A stretch of 17,020 bases of DNA, taken from contig CAZNDI010000012.1 in assembly GCA_964571805.1 (NCBI GenBank), forward strand, positions 1-17,020, written 5' to 3'. A program made the translations under genes and the position numbers. This document shows positions 6,753 through 13,529 of this stretch, one piece after another. How positions within the stretch are numbered: the stretch's first letter is position 1; the number at the start of each line of letters is the position of its first letter. Source of the DNA: JAUHWS01 sp964571805 (lineage in GTDB: Bacteria; Patescibacteriota; Gracilibacteria; UM-FILTER-43-11). A model generated the notes under the pieces. The model did not search any database. It was not told where the DNA came from and saw only the letters and a program-made list of their open reading frames with translations.

Positions 6753-7582
6753 CAGGTCCTCATATAAAAGCATCGATTATCATTCTTGATTTCATGAAAG
6801 CCAAAAGGGTTTCGGAAAATGTGGAATCCATTTTGAAACAAGTTATCGATTTCCCCATTCAGATACTAGTTGTGGATAATTCAGTGAATGAAGTAAATTC
6901 TGCTCAGCTTTTAAAACTCAAACACCATTCGAATGTTCAGGTTTTTATTAATGCTGAAAATTCGGGATATGTAAAAGGAAATAACGAGGGTGCTGCGCAT
7001 GCGCAAGGGGAATATTTGATGATTGTAAATCCAGACATTATTTGGCGGGAAAAAGACACGTTGCAGAAGATGATCGATTATATGGAGAGACACGGCGACG
7101 TGGGAATTTTAGGCCCCAAACAAATCAACGACACGGATCAATCGGTGGCTATGACCGTACGGGCTTTTCCCAAGTTATTTCTCCAGATCGCTCGTCGCAC
7201 CTGGATCCGTAAACTTCCTTTGATCCGAAAATGGGTCGCCCACGATGAAATGCAACATTTGGATTATGATCAAACTCAAGATGTGGATTGGCTTCAGTCC
7301 TCTTTTTGGGTCATTCGAAAGTCCCTCTGGGATAGCTTTGGGGGGTTGAATCCCGACTACTTTCTCTTCATGTCCGATCCGGATTTATGTTTCAAGGTCT
7401 GGGAAAAAGGGTACAAAGTGGTTTATTACCCTGAAGCGGTCGTACACGCGGATGGAATTCGTTTGAGTCAGGGCGGTATGAAGGCCTTTTTTCAAAAATG
7501 GACCCTCCGTCAGCACTTGAAAGATGCCCTCAAATATAGTTGGAATCATTTATGGAGGGGGAATCCGAGAAAAAAGTCTTAA
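6749..7582 (+). CDS. Family 2 glycosyltransferase, WbbL/rhamnosyltransferase-like
   Basis: A 277-aa GT2 enzyme. Visible motifs: ASIIILDF at the start, VVDNS (41-45), NAENSGYVKGNNEG (68-81), NPD (94-96) at the DxD position, and a C-terminal block FLFMSDPDLCFKVWEKGYKVVYYP (about 205-228). NPD in place of DxD and the GYVKGNNEG loop are typical of the rhamnosyltransferase-like GT2 group that uses dTDP-L-rhamnose, which would connect it to rmlA next door. This substrate is inference. The ATG overlaps the Nudix stop as ATGA, indicating translational coupling. Its stop is 3 bp from the end of convergent rmlA. It is probably a peripheral cytoplasmic membrane enzyme making surface glycan. Confidence 0.88.
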   Translation: MTGPHIKASIIILDFMKAKRVSENVESILKQVIDFPIQILVVDNSVNEVNSAQLLKLKHHSNVQVFINAENSGYVKGNNEGAAHAQGEYLMIVNPDIIWREKDTLQKMIDYMERHGDVGILGPKQINDTDQSVAMTVRAFPKLFLQIARRTWIRKLPLIRKWVAHDEMQHLDYDQTQDVDWLQSSFWVIRKSLWDSFGGLNPDYFLFMSDPDLCFKVWEKGYKVVYYPEAVVHADGIRLSQGGMKAFFQKWTLRQHLKDALKYSWNHLWRGNPRKKS

Positions 7583-7585
7583 AAA

Positions 7586-8377
7586 TCATTCAACTTCAAC
7601 CCTTTCCTTCACTGCTAAATTCTCTCGAATGGTCACTTTTAAACTGGCTTCATTGTTCTTTGCTAAGCCTAATTCATGCTCTCGGACAATGACAGAGGCT
7701 CGATGCAAGCTCTCAAACGTTCCTGCATCAATCCACTCCCCTTTTATCTCGTGAGCAGTGAGCTCTCCTTTTTGAAGATAGATATTGTTTAAATCTGTAA
7801 TTTCATATTCTAGGCGGCCAGAGGGTTCTAAATTTTGAACATATTCGGTGACTTTTTTGTCATAAATATAAAGCCCTGTTTGAGCCAAGTTCGATTTCGG
7901 ACGCTCTGGTTTTTCCTCAATCGAAAGAACTTTGCCTACACTATCCATCTCCACCACTCCAAAGCGGTGAGCGTCATTCACCTTTTTGACAAAAATTTTT
8001 GCGCCTTCTTTGTGTTGAGCAATCACTTCTGAAAAATCGTCCGTATAAATATTGTCCCCCAAAATTAAAGTGCAACTGTCTCCGGCAACAAATTCTTTGC
8101 CAATCACAAAGGCTTCAGCAATTCCTCGAGGTTGGTCTTGCACTTCATAAATAAAACGAGCTCCAAACTCTTTACCTGAGCCCAATAAGTTGAGAAAATC
8201 CCCCGAACGTTCAGGAGCCACAATGATTAAAATATCTCTAATTCCGGCTTTTAAAAGCGTGTTCAGTGGGTAGTAGATCATTGGTTTATCATAAACCGGC
8301 AACAGCTGTTTGCTGGTGACCTTGGTCAAAGGGTGTAAGCGTGTTCCTGAACCTCCGGCGAGAATAATGCCTTTCAT
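7586..8377 (-). CDS. rmlA: Glucose-1-phosphate thymidylyltransferase (short RmlA type)
   Basis: Catalyses glucose-1-phosphate + dTTP to dTDP-glucose, the entry to dTDP-rhamnose and related sugars. The 263-aa protein shows the nucleotidyltransferase signature LAGGSGTRLHPLT (6-18), KQLLPVYDKPMIYYPL (23-38), LGDNIY (about 105-110, catalytic Asp), EEKPERPKSN (about 154-163) and GEWIDAGTF. It is shorter than the usual 285-295 aa of RmlA; the C-terminal extension that helps form the tetramer/allosteric site is reduced. No other rml genes lie in the window. Its promoter (8427-8455) begins right after the proS stop. The leader carries the 16-mer also seen before der; no Shine-Dalgarno. UTP-linked or other NDP-sugar specificity cannot be fully ruled out. 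Confidence 0.9.
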   Translation of the reverse strand: MKGIILAGGSGTRLHPLTKVTSKQLLPVYDKPMIYYPLNTLLKAGIRDILIIVAPERSGDFLNLLGSGKEFGARFIYEVQDQPRGIAEAFVIGKEFVAGDSCTLILGDNIYTDDFSEVIAQHKEGAKIFVKKVNDAHRFGVVEMDSVGKVLSIEEKPERPKSNLAQTGLYIYDKKVTEYVQNLEPSGRLEYEITDLNNIYLQKGELTAHEIKGEWIDAGTFESLHRASVIVREHELGLAKNNEASLKVTIRENLAVKERVEVE

Positions 8378-8382
8378 GCTTG

Positions 8383-8398
8383 AGAATTGATAGTTTAA
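8383..8398 (-). repeat. 16-bp sequence shared with the der leader (copy 2, upstream of rmlA)
   Basis: Identical to 1659-1674 over 16 bases and in the same orientation relative to the downstream gene. It begins 5 bases before the rmlA ATG, inside the predicted 5' leader. Confidence 0.5.
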
Positions 8399-8426
8399 GA
8401 GTTTTTAGCGGCCCTTTGGGTTGATT

Positions 8427-8455
8427 AAAATAACATAAAATGGAAATATTTGCAA
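8427..8455 (-). promoter_or_regulatory. Sigma70-type promoter of rmlA
   Basis: Minus strand: TTGCAA (8450-8455), 17 bp, TATTTT (8427-8432). The -35 abuts the proS stop codon (8456-8458). The leader would be about 40 nt. Confidence 0.5.
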
Positions 8456-10150
8456 CTATTTATAATAGTGTTTTACCTTTTCCACTATTCCAGAAAGGGA
8501 AGCTTGCTCAGCTTCAGCCTTATTCCTCTCTTTCCACTCCACCGCTTGAGCTTCTAGGGTGCGATTTGAGATGACCAAACGAAGAGGGATGCCGATCAAA
8601 TCTGCATCGGCCAATTTGGCCCCGGCCTGTTTATCTCGGTCATCGTAGAGAACTTCAATTCCTGCGGCTTCCAGGTCAGCATAAAGCTTATCAGCGGCTT
8701 GCGAAACGGATTCATCCTTCCCTAAGCTGACTAAATGAACGTGGTAGGGGGTGATGGATTTTGGCCAAACAATCCCCTTCTCATCATGGTGGATTTCGAC
8801 AATTGTGGCTAATGTCCTTCCGATTCCAATGCCATAGCACCCCATGTAATAAGGTTTTCGATTGCCTTCTGCATCAGTAAATTCAGAATCTTTCATCAGG
8901 GTGGTGTAGTGTGTGCCCAATTGGAAAATATTTCCCACCTCAATGCCCTTTCCTTCCACAAGCTTTTGTCCGGATTGCGTTTTGGCGTCGTCTGGAGGCA
9001 TGGCGATGTCGGCGAAATGGTCGACGGTAAAGTCCCGTTCGTAGTTCACATTGAGCGTATCTTTCCCAAATTCATCCGCTCCGGTGATAAAGTTTCGGAC
9101 CGTTTTGAGAGAGAGATCCCCCACTTTCTTGATTTTTAATTTAAGAGGTGAAATATAGCCCACCACTGTTCCCAAGGCTGTGATTTCCTCATCATTGGCC
9201 ATGCGAAGGTTGAAACACTTCAAAACATGCTTGAGTTTGATTTCATTGATGTCTAAATCTCCTCGAATCACAGCTAGAACAGGCTCATTTTGGTCGGTAA
9301 AATAGAGGACCGACTTGATGTGCTGCCAGGCTTCATTCTGATGGACACGGCAACCCTCTTCAATGCTGTTGCCACGTTTGACTTCGACCACCTCAGCGGT
9401 TTTCAATTCATCGTTCAAATTCTTTTCATCTCGGGCAAAAACAGCCACTTCCTCATGAGCGGCATAGGTTTTATCTTCAGAAATGAGGTAGCGACTTTCT
9501 CCGGCGTCAGACTCAACTACAAATTCGTGGCAATAATCCCCCCCAATGTAGCCATTGTCAGACTCAATCACCACAGACTGGAGCCCCACTCGTTCAAAGA
9601 TTCGAGAGTAAGTTTGCCACATCGATTGGTATTCCTTTTTGAAATCTTCTTCGTCGGCATGAAAGGAATAAGCGTCCTTCATCATGAATTCCCGAACTCG
9701 AAGCAATCCTCCTCGAGCTCGCAGCTCATCGCGGAATTTCTGGGAAAACTGATAGATGTTAAAAGGGAGGTCTTTATAGCTCACGTTGAACTTACGGACG
9801 ACGTCTACCATCATTTCTTCCGCGGTTCCACCCAAGGCAAATTTGGCCCCTCGTTGATCCTGGATACTCATAAGTTCGAAGCCCACTGAGCTGGAGCGGT
9901 TGGTTTCATCCCACAATTCCATAGGATGAAGGACGGGAGTGATCATTTTTTGAGCCCCTGCTTTGTCCATTTCTTCTTCTACAATCTTCATGAGTTTGTC
10001 TTGCACGCGAATGCCTAGGGGTAAGAAATAGTAGCGTCCTGCTACGGATTCTCGAATGAAGCCTGCTTGGTAGAGTAGTTTGTGACTGGCAAGTTTGGCG
10101 TCTGCGGAGACTTCTTTAACGGTTTTTCCAAATAATTTTGAATACTTCAA
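8456..10150 (-). CDS. proS: Prolyl-tRNA synthetase (bacterial type)
   Basis: Charges tRNA-Pro with proline in the cytoplasm. The 564-aa protein is of the bacterial (ProS1) type with an inserted editing domain. Class II motifs: TAEE (109-112); motif 2, FRDELRARGG...FMMKDAYSF (139-163); motif 3, GIGIGRT (440-446). The editing (INS) domain spans about 225-385 and keeps Lys279, the position of the key Lys in the E. coli enzyme. The C-terminal anticodon-binding domain covers about 470-564. The length is close to the 572 aa of E. coli ProS. The start is TTG at 10148-10150: an in-frame stop lies a few codons upstream and the next Met is far into the conserved domain. No Shine-Dalgarno. A promoter at 10180-10207 gives a leader of about 23 nt. 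A 199-codon open frame on the opposite strand is a shadow. Confidence 0.97.
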   Translation of the reverse strand: MKYSKLFGKTVKEVSADAKLASHKLLYQAGFIRESVAGRYYFLPLGIRVQDKLMKIVEEEMDKAGAQKMITPVLHPMELWDETNRSSSVGFELMSIQDQRGAKFALGGTAEEMMVDVVRKFNVSYKDLPFNIYQFSQKFRDELRARGGLLRVREFMMKDAYSFHADEEDFKKEYQSMWQTYSRIFERVGLQSVVIESDNGYIGGDYCHEFVVESDAGESRYLISEDKTYAAHEEVAVFARDEKNLNDELKTAEVVEVKRGNSIEEGCRVHQNEAWQHIKSVLYFTDQNEPVLAVIRGDLDINEIKLKHVLKCFNLRMANDEEITALGTVVGYISPLKLKIKKVGDLSLKTVRNFITGADEFGKDTLNVNYERDFTVDHFADIAMPPDDAKTQSGQKLVEGKGIEVGNIFQLGTHYTTLMKDSEFTDAEGNRKPYYMGCYGIGIGRTLATIVEIHHDEKGIVWPKSITPYHVHLVSLGKDESVSQAADKLYADLEAAGIEVLYDDRDKQAGAKLADADLIGIPLRLVISNRTLEAQAVEWKERNKAEAEQASLSGIVEKVKHYYK

Positions 10151-10179
10151 TCGTGTGGCAAGTTAAGAATTACGGATTC

Positions 10180-10207
10180 ATTTTATAGCTTAGAATTATT
10201 TATTCAA
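10180..10207 (-). promoter_or_regulatory. Sigma70-type promoter of proS
   Basis: Minus strand: TTGAAT (10202-10207), 16 bp, TAAAAT (10180-10185), with an overlapping TATAAA two bases upstream. The leader is about 23 nt before the TTG start. Confidence 0.5.
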
Positions 10208-10268
10208 CGTGTAATTTGTGATTTTGGGCTTAAGATCTAATTTTTTTAGCAATAGTCAATTCAATCAC

Positions 10269-10345
10269 AAGCGGTAAGTGGTAAGCGATAAGCGTAAAGC
10301 TTGCTGCAAACATTCTGTGATAGACTTGCCGCTTCCCGCTTCTAA
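10269..10345. repeat. Degenerate heptamer array with inverted copy (hairpin)
   Basis: Five direct units run without a gap from 10269 to 10303: AAGCGGT, AAGTGGT, AAGCGAT, AAGCGTA, AAGCTTG. Inverted units follow from 10325: CTTGCCG, CTTCCCG, CTTCTAA. Arms 10269-10285 and 10325-10341 pair over 17 positions with one mismatch and two G-U pairs, leaving a 39-nt loop. No T-run follows. Confidence 0.65.
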
Positions 10346-10404
10346 AGGAAAAGGTTGTCATTACACACAATTAATGCTAAAGAGCATGTAAGGTCAATTA
10401 TTTG

Positions 10405-10433
10405 TTGTTCTTGAACTTTGTTTTTGCTAAAAT
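10405..10433 (+). promoter_or_regulatory. Extended -10 promoter of the pilin gene
   Basis: TTGTTC (10405-10410), 17 bp, then TGC-TAAAAT (10425-10433). The ATG at 10432 overlaps the -10 and so should lie outside the transcript; the start must be the ATG at 10456, with a leader of about 15 nt. Confidence 0.6.
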
Positions 10434-10455
10434 GGGCACAGAAATAAAACAAAAA

Positions 10456-10887
10456 ATGAAAAAACAAAAAAAATCCTTCACTAGAATTTGGACTGGTCTC
10501 TGGCTGGGTGTTTTTTTAGTTTTTAGTGGCGTGCCGCTTGCCATGGCTCAAAACAACTTCAATCCCCCCTCGGTTTTGCCGGGAGACAATACTAATATAG
10601 GAGGGTATGGAGATGCGTGTATTGGTCTGGCGACCATGATTCGGACGGGGAATATCACTTTGCGCCAAATCCCTTGTTTCATTGAATTTTTCTCTCAGAC
10701 GCTGATTGGCCTAGCGGGAACCGTTGCGCTGATTTTTGTCATGATTGGAGGTTATCAATATGTTTTGGGTTCGGAAAATGGAAAGGATGAAGCTAAAAAA
10801 ACCATCACTTCTGCTCTCATCGGCTTGGCTGTCAGCCTCTTGGCGTGGATCATTGTGGACATTGTATTGCAGTTTGTTACCGAATAG
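10456..10887 (+). CDS. VirB2/TrbC-like type IV secretion pilin
   Basis: The 143-aa product has a signal peptide (KKQKK basic start, hydrophobic 11-28, AMA-Q cleavage near 31), a short exposed segment with Cys55 and Cys74, and two membrane helices (about 80-104 and 116-139) separated by the short polar loop GSENGKDEAKK. This hairpin of two helices with the GGYQYVLGS...KDEAKKTI pattern is typical of the small T4SS pilin-like proteins abundant in candidate-phyla bacteria. They would assemble in the cytoplasmic membrane or into a pilus. The frame extends to a TTG at 10402 and an ATG at 10432, but both lie within the promoter, so I chose 10456. No VirB4, VirB6 or other secretion genes lie nearby. 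The permease gene follows after 17 bp, probably co-transcribed. Confidence 0.8.
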   Translation: MKKQKKSFTRIWTGLWLGVFLVFSGVPLAMAQNNFNPPSVLPGDNTNIGGYGDACIGLATMIRTGNITLRQIPCFIEFFSQTLIGLAGTVALIFVMIGGYQYVLGSENGKDEAKKTITSALIGLAVSLLAWIIVDIVLQFVTE

Positions 10888-10904
10888 CCATCAATTTAAT
10901 AAAT

Positions 10905-12164
10905 ATGAAAAAAACTACCTCAACTTCACAAAAAGCTTCTGCCTTCTTTCAAAAGTCACAGGAAAAAATCAATAATCTTCGAAAAAAGTTGTCTGATCTC
11001 TCTCAAAAAAGAAGGGATTCTGAGGAGGATGAAAAATTCAGTTCGATTTTACCCAAGAGTGAACTGAAACATGTAAAAATTAGCATTTCGATTGAATCGG
11101 TCGTTAAAGCCACAGTCGCCATTTTTTTACTGATGGCTTTGGTCAATGTTTTGGGCATCATGCAAGGGGTGATCATTCTTTTTTTAGTGGCCCTATTTTT
11201 GTCAGCCACGTTCAATCCGGCGGTAGAAAAATTGCATCACTATAAGATTCCTCGTTCTTTAGGTATTATTCTCATTTATATTTTAGTGATTGGCATTTTT
11301 GTCATCATGTTCACCAACTTGGTGCCGATCATTGCGGATCAAATTGGGCAATTGGCGGGAGGAATAAGAATCATGATTGAAAATCTCATCACGGGGCAGA
11401 GTACTGACTCTTGGATTGTTCAAAAAATTCAGCCCTACGCCAATCAAATTTGGCAAAATGTGGATCAAGCTCAAGTCATTTCCTCGGTGAGTGATACTTT
11501 GTCTAAAGTAGCCACGGGTTTAACGGGTTTTGCAGGGAATGCGATTGGGGCGATTCTGAGCGTGTTCAATGGAATTTTTAATTTGATTTTGGTGCTGACC
11601 ATTACTTTTTTTATGGTGGTGCATGCCAAAGACAGTAGTGTGTTTTTTCGGTCCCTCTTCCCGCATCGTTATGCGGGTTATATTGCTCTCAAATCCAAGC
11701 AAATTAGCATTCGTATTGGAGAATGGGTGAGAGGGCAGGTATTTTTGGCTCTGGCCATGGGAATTTTGACGTTCACTCTTCTCTCGATCATTGGTTTGGA
11801 TTATGCTCTGACACTGGCGTTGGTCTCTGCGCTTGGCGAGTTTATCCCCTATTTGGGTCCTTTCATTACTTTTGGTTCAGCGTTACTGATTGCTTTCAAT
11901 CAGGATCCAGTGATGGTTCTGTGGCTCATTCCGGTTTATTTGATCATTCAGTTCATTGAGAGCAACATTTTCGTCCCGCTTATTGTGGGTCGATCGGTGG
12001 GGCTCAATCCTATTGTTGTTATTTTTGCTTTGCTTGCGGGGGCGAGCTTGGGTTACAGTCTTGGTGGTGGGGTCGGCTTGGCTATTGTGGGGATGATTGT
12101 GGCGGTGCCTACAGCCAATATCATTTCACTTTTTGTGGAGGATTATACGGAGAAAAATAAGTAG
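10905..12164 (+). CDS. AI-2E family (PerM-like) transporter
   Basis: This 419-aa integral membrane protein has a charged N-terminal tail (1-62, Lys/Ser/Glu-rich, possible coiled coil) and then hydrophobic segments near 65-83, 87-102, 117-142, 208-240, 280-297, 300-332, 337-357 and 368-410. The C-terminal signature is FIPYLGPF (313-320), QFIESNIFVPLIVGRSVGLNP (349-369) and GMIVAVPTA (396-404), characteristic of the AI-2E transporter family (TqsA, YdiK, PerM). Family roles range from autoinducer-2 export to ion/proton exchange; the substrate here cannot be inferred. The start is ATG 10905, 17 bp after the pilin stop; the open frame upstream overlaps the pilin gene and is not coding. There is no terminator between the two genes. 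Confidence 0.9.
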   Translation: MKKTTSTSQKASAFFQKSQEKINNLRKKLSDLSQKRRDSEEDEKFSSILPKSELKHVKISISIESVVKATVAIFLLMALVNVLGIMQGVIILFLVALFLSATFNPAVEKLHHYKIPRSLGIILIYILVIGIFVIMFTNLVPIIADQIGQLAGGIRIMIENLITGQSTDSWIVQKIQPYANQIWQNVDQAQVISSVSDTLSKVATGLTGFAGNAIGAILSVFNGIFNLILVLTITFFMVVHAKDSSVFFRSLFPHRYAGYIALKSKQISIRIGEWVRGQVFLALAMGILTFTLLSIIGLDYALTLALVSALGEFIPYLGPFITFGSALLIAFNQDPVMVLWLIPVYLIIQFIESNIFVPLIVGRSVGLNPIVVIFALLAGASLGYSLGGGVGLAIVGMIVAVPTANIISLFVEDYTEKNK

Positions 12165-12193
12165 TTGACTTTTTAATAAAAATATTTTATATT
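12165..12193 (+). promoter_or_regulatory. Sigma70-type promoter for the 12241 orphan gene
   Basis: TTGACT (12165-12170) begins right after the permease stop, then 17 bp and TATATT (12188-12193). A second TATAAT lies at 12197-12202 without a good -35. The leader would be about 40 nt, very AT-rich and without a Shine-Dalgarno. Confidence 0.5.
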
Positions 12194-12240
12194 GATTATA
12201 ATTGTCTAAATATTTAATGTAAATTTAATAAAATAGTTTC

Positions 12241-12762
12241 ATGCCCTCCTCCCAAGGTGAATTGGAAGTAAAATCATCAGGAACGGAATTACCATCAAAT
12301 GATTTTAACCCCGAAAGTTATGTTTCATTTGTAGAACTTGGAGTGGAAGCCTTATTAGAAGGGTTGAAATCTTTTGATTTGTCTCCAGGAGTTATAAATT
12401 TTTACCGCACCCTTTATGAACAGTCTTTGCATGTTGGTTTGTCACGAATAAGCGATTTGGGATTGTTAGCAGCGCTTTTACTTCGAGAATATGATGTTTT
12501 AAGCGAAATGCGCAAAGCGGCCGAAAGTAGTGATTCTGTGCTGGATGTATTGCAATTATGGTCTGCTACTTCTGATGCAAGAATAAAGAGTCAGCTGGCT
12601 GAGCTAGAGGCTCGATTTATGCCTTCACCTGTAATAGAAAGTGCTTCTAAAATAGCGAATTCTGAGTCACATCCTGTTGCTGTTGTGCGAAAAAAAAGAG
12701 GTATTATAAGCTTAATTCTCTCATTATTGCCTACTGGAAAAATGCAAGGAGTTAGGACCTGA
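12241..12762 (+). CDS. Orphan hypothetical protein
   Basis: I do not recognise this 173-aa protein. The first 25 residues are Ser/Glu-rich and probably disordered; about 28-125 is predicted helical (VELGVEALLEGLKSF, LGLLAALLLREYDVLSEM, SQLAELEARF); the tail has a basic KKRG step and a short hydrophobic stretch IISLILSLL before a basic end. There is no signal peptide. Own promoter, AT-rich leader and lack of a Shine-Dalgarno resemble the orphan at 3040. VEALLEGLKSF resembles VGALLEDQKSF there, so remote relationship is possible but not shown. The long open frame, distinct promoter and absence of a competing frame support a real gene. Confidence 0.65.
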   Translation: MPSSQGELEVKSSGTELPSNDFNPESYVSFVELGVEALLEGLKSFDLSPGVINFYRTLYEQSLHVGLSRISDLGLLAALLLREYDVLSEMRKAAESSDSVLDVLQLWSATSDARIKSQLAELEARFMPSPVIESASKIANSESHPVAVVRKKRGIISLILSLLPTGKMQGVRT

Positions 12763-12842
12763 TTCAAGGTCTATAGCTTCTCCAAATTTTATTTTACTAT
12801 TACAAATCAATCTTAAAAGCAGAAAATTAGGAAAGTGAGCTC

Positions 12843-12878
12843 TCAAATAACCTATCAAATAACCTATCAAATAAACCT
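12843..12878. repeat. 12-bp tandem repeat, three units
   Basis: TCAAATAACCTA occurs at 12843-12854 and 12855-12866, and a diverged TCAAATAAACCT follows at 12867-12878. The array ends at the -35 of the lipoprotein promoter. Confidence 0.7.
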
Positions 12879-12905
12879 TTACAATTAATGAAAAAATAAT
12901 ATAAA
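12878..12905 (+). promoter_or_regulatory. Sigma70-type promoter of the small lipoprotein gene
   Basis: TTTACA (12878-12883), 16 bp, TATAAA (12900-12905). The leader would be about 42 nt. Confidence 0.5.
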
Positions 12906-12953
12906 ATCTCTGTAAATTTATTAACCCCTTTATCAATTTTAACCCCATAACGG

Positions 12954-13478
12954 ATGAAAAGATTACTTTTAACCCTATTGCTCAGCGTGGTGACCCTTGC
13001 GGGTTGCGATTATTTTGTAGACCCAGGCGCCTACAACGATAAAATCATCGACATCGATGACAAAGCCATGGAAGCTTACAAAGCTTATGATGCCCTTTAT
13101 ACAGCTACTCCTCTTGAAGGAGACATCGCTGCTCTCGACGCTAAACGAGAGGAGACCATCAAAACGATCACTGCCCTACGAGCAGAACTAGCCCTTGTTG
13201 AAGGATTACGAGGCGACACAGACTTGAGAGATGTGATTCTCGAAGACCTAGACCTCATGATCAAGACCCTTGGTACTGAAGAAAAAGAGTTGATTGAACT
13301 CGGAAAGAAAATGGCCAGTTCTGATGAAATCAGCCCTGAAGATACCGATCGAGAAAATGAACTCATTGATGCGATCAATGCCAACAGTGATGCCATGTAC
13401 GAAAAAGCCTCTGCTGCCCAAGAAGCTTTTGCTGCTAAGTACAACTACGAGATTGAACCAGAAAAATTTCAACCGTAG
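12954..13478 (+). CDS. Small lipoprotein with a helical repeat-like domain
   Basis: A 174-aa lipoprotein: MKRLLLTLLLSVVTLAGC has a basic start, a hydrophobic core and a lipobox LAGC, with Cys18 to be lipidated after cleavage. The mature part is acidic and predicted as long helices, probably a coiled-coil bundle. Its region from about residue 53 to the end aligns with the C-terminus of the large lipoprotein on the opposite strand at 15389: VEGLRGDTDLRDVILEDLD here matches MEGLEGDTTLREAFLEDID there at 12 of 19 positions. It is thus a stand-alone version of that domain. The family is not known to me; function unknown, location the outer face of the membrane. A strong bidirectional terminator follows 16 bp after the stop. 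No Shine-Dalgarno is seen before the ATG. Confidence 0.85.
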   Translation: MKRLLLTLLLSVVTLAGCDYFVDPGAYNDKIIDIDDKAMEAYKAYDALYTATPLEGDIAALDAKREETIKTITALRAELALVEGLRGDTDLRDVILEDLDLMIKTLGTEEKELIELGKKMASSDEISPEDTDRENELIDAINANSDAMYEKASAAQEAFAAKYNYEIEPEKFQP

Positions 13479-13494
13479 TCCCCTTGTTATAATC

Positions 13495-13529
13495 AAAAAA
13501 AGCCGCTGTAGTTCAGCGGCTTTTTTTTT
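13495..13529. terminator. Bidirectional intrinsic terminator (lipoprotein and trmH-like genes)
   Basis: AGCCGCTG (13501-13508), a TAGTT loop, CAGCGGCT (13514-13521), flanked by six A on the left and eight T on the right, so both strands have stem plus T-run. It terminates the plus-strand lipoprotein gene and the minus-strand trmH-like gene. The latter's stop codon (13513-13515) lies at the loop edge. Confidence 0.93.

Larger units (their letters stand above)
10151..10455. other. Gene-free intergenic region between divergent proS and pilin genes
   Basis: This 305-bp stretch has no credible gene. It holds the proS promoter (minus, 10180-10207), degenerate AAGCGGT heptamers forming a long hairpin (10269-10345), a small stem ATGCT-AAAG-AGCAT (10374-10387) and the pilin promoter (plus, 10405-10433). 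Confidence 0.6.

Noticed and set aside
9290..9889. 199-codon open frame on the plus strand inside proS
   Set aside because: It is antisense to the conserved editing domain of proS, has no promoter or recognisable motif, and is explained by codon bias of the real gene.
10269..10345. Heptamer array as a CRISPR
   Set aside because: Units are 7 bp without spacers, partly inverted; no cas genes.
10402..10455. TTG 10402 or ATG 10432 as pilin start
   Set aside because: Both lie within the -35 to -10 region of a good promoter, and starting there would put 18 or 8 extra residues before a standard signal peptide.
12757..12776. Stem GACCT-GATTCA-AGGTC after the second orphan as a terminator
   Set aside because: Only five base pairs and no T-run.
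12724..12948. 74-codon minus-strand frame between the orphan and the lipoprotein genes
   Set aside because: It overlaps the orphan's end and is built partly from the 12-bp repeat (LIGYLIGYL) and AT-rich promoter DNA; no ribosome site.
13097..13444. 115-codon minus-strand frame opposite the small lipoprotein
   Set aside because: Ser/Ala-rich shadow of a gene with clear lipobox and a paralogue in the same window.
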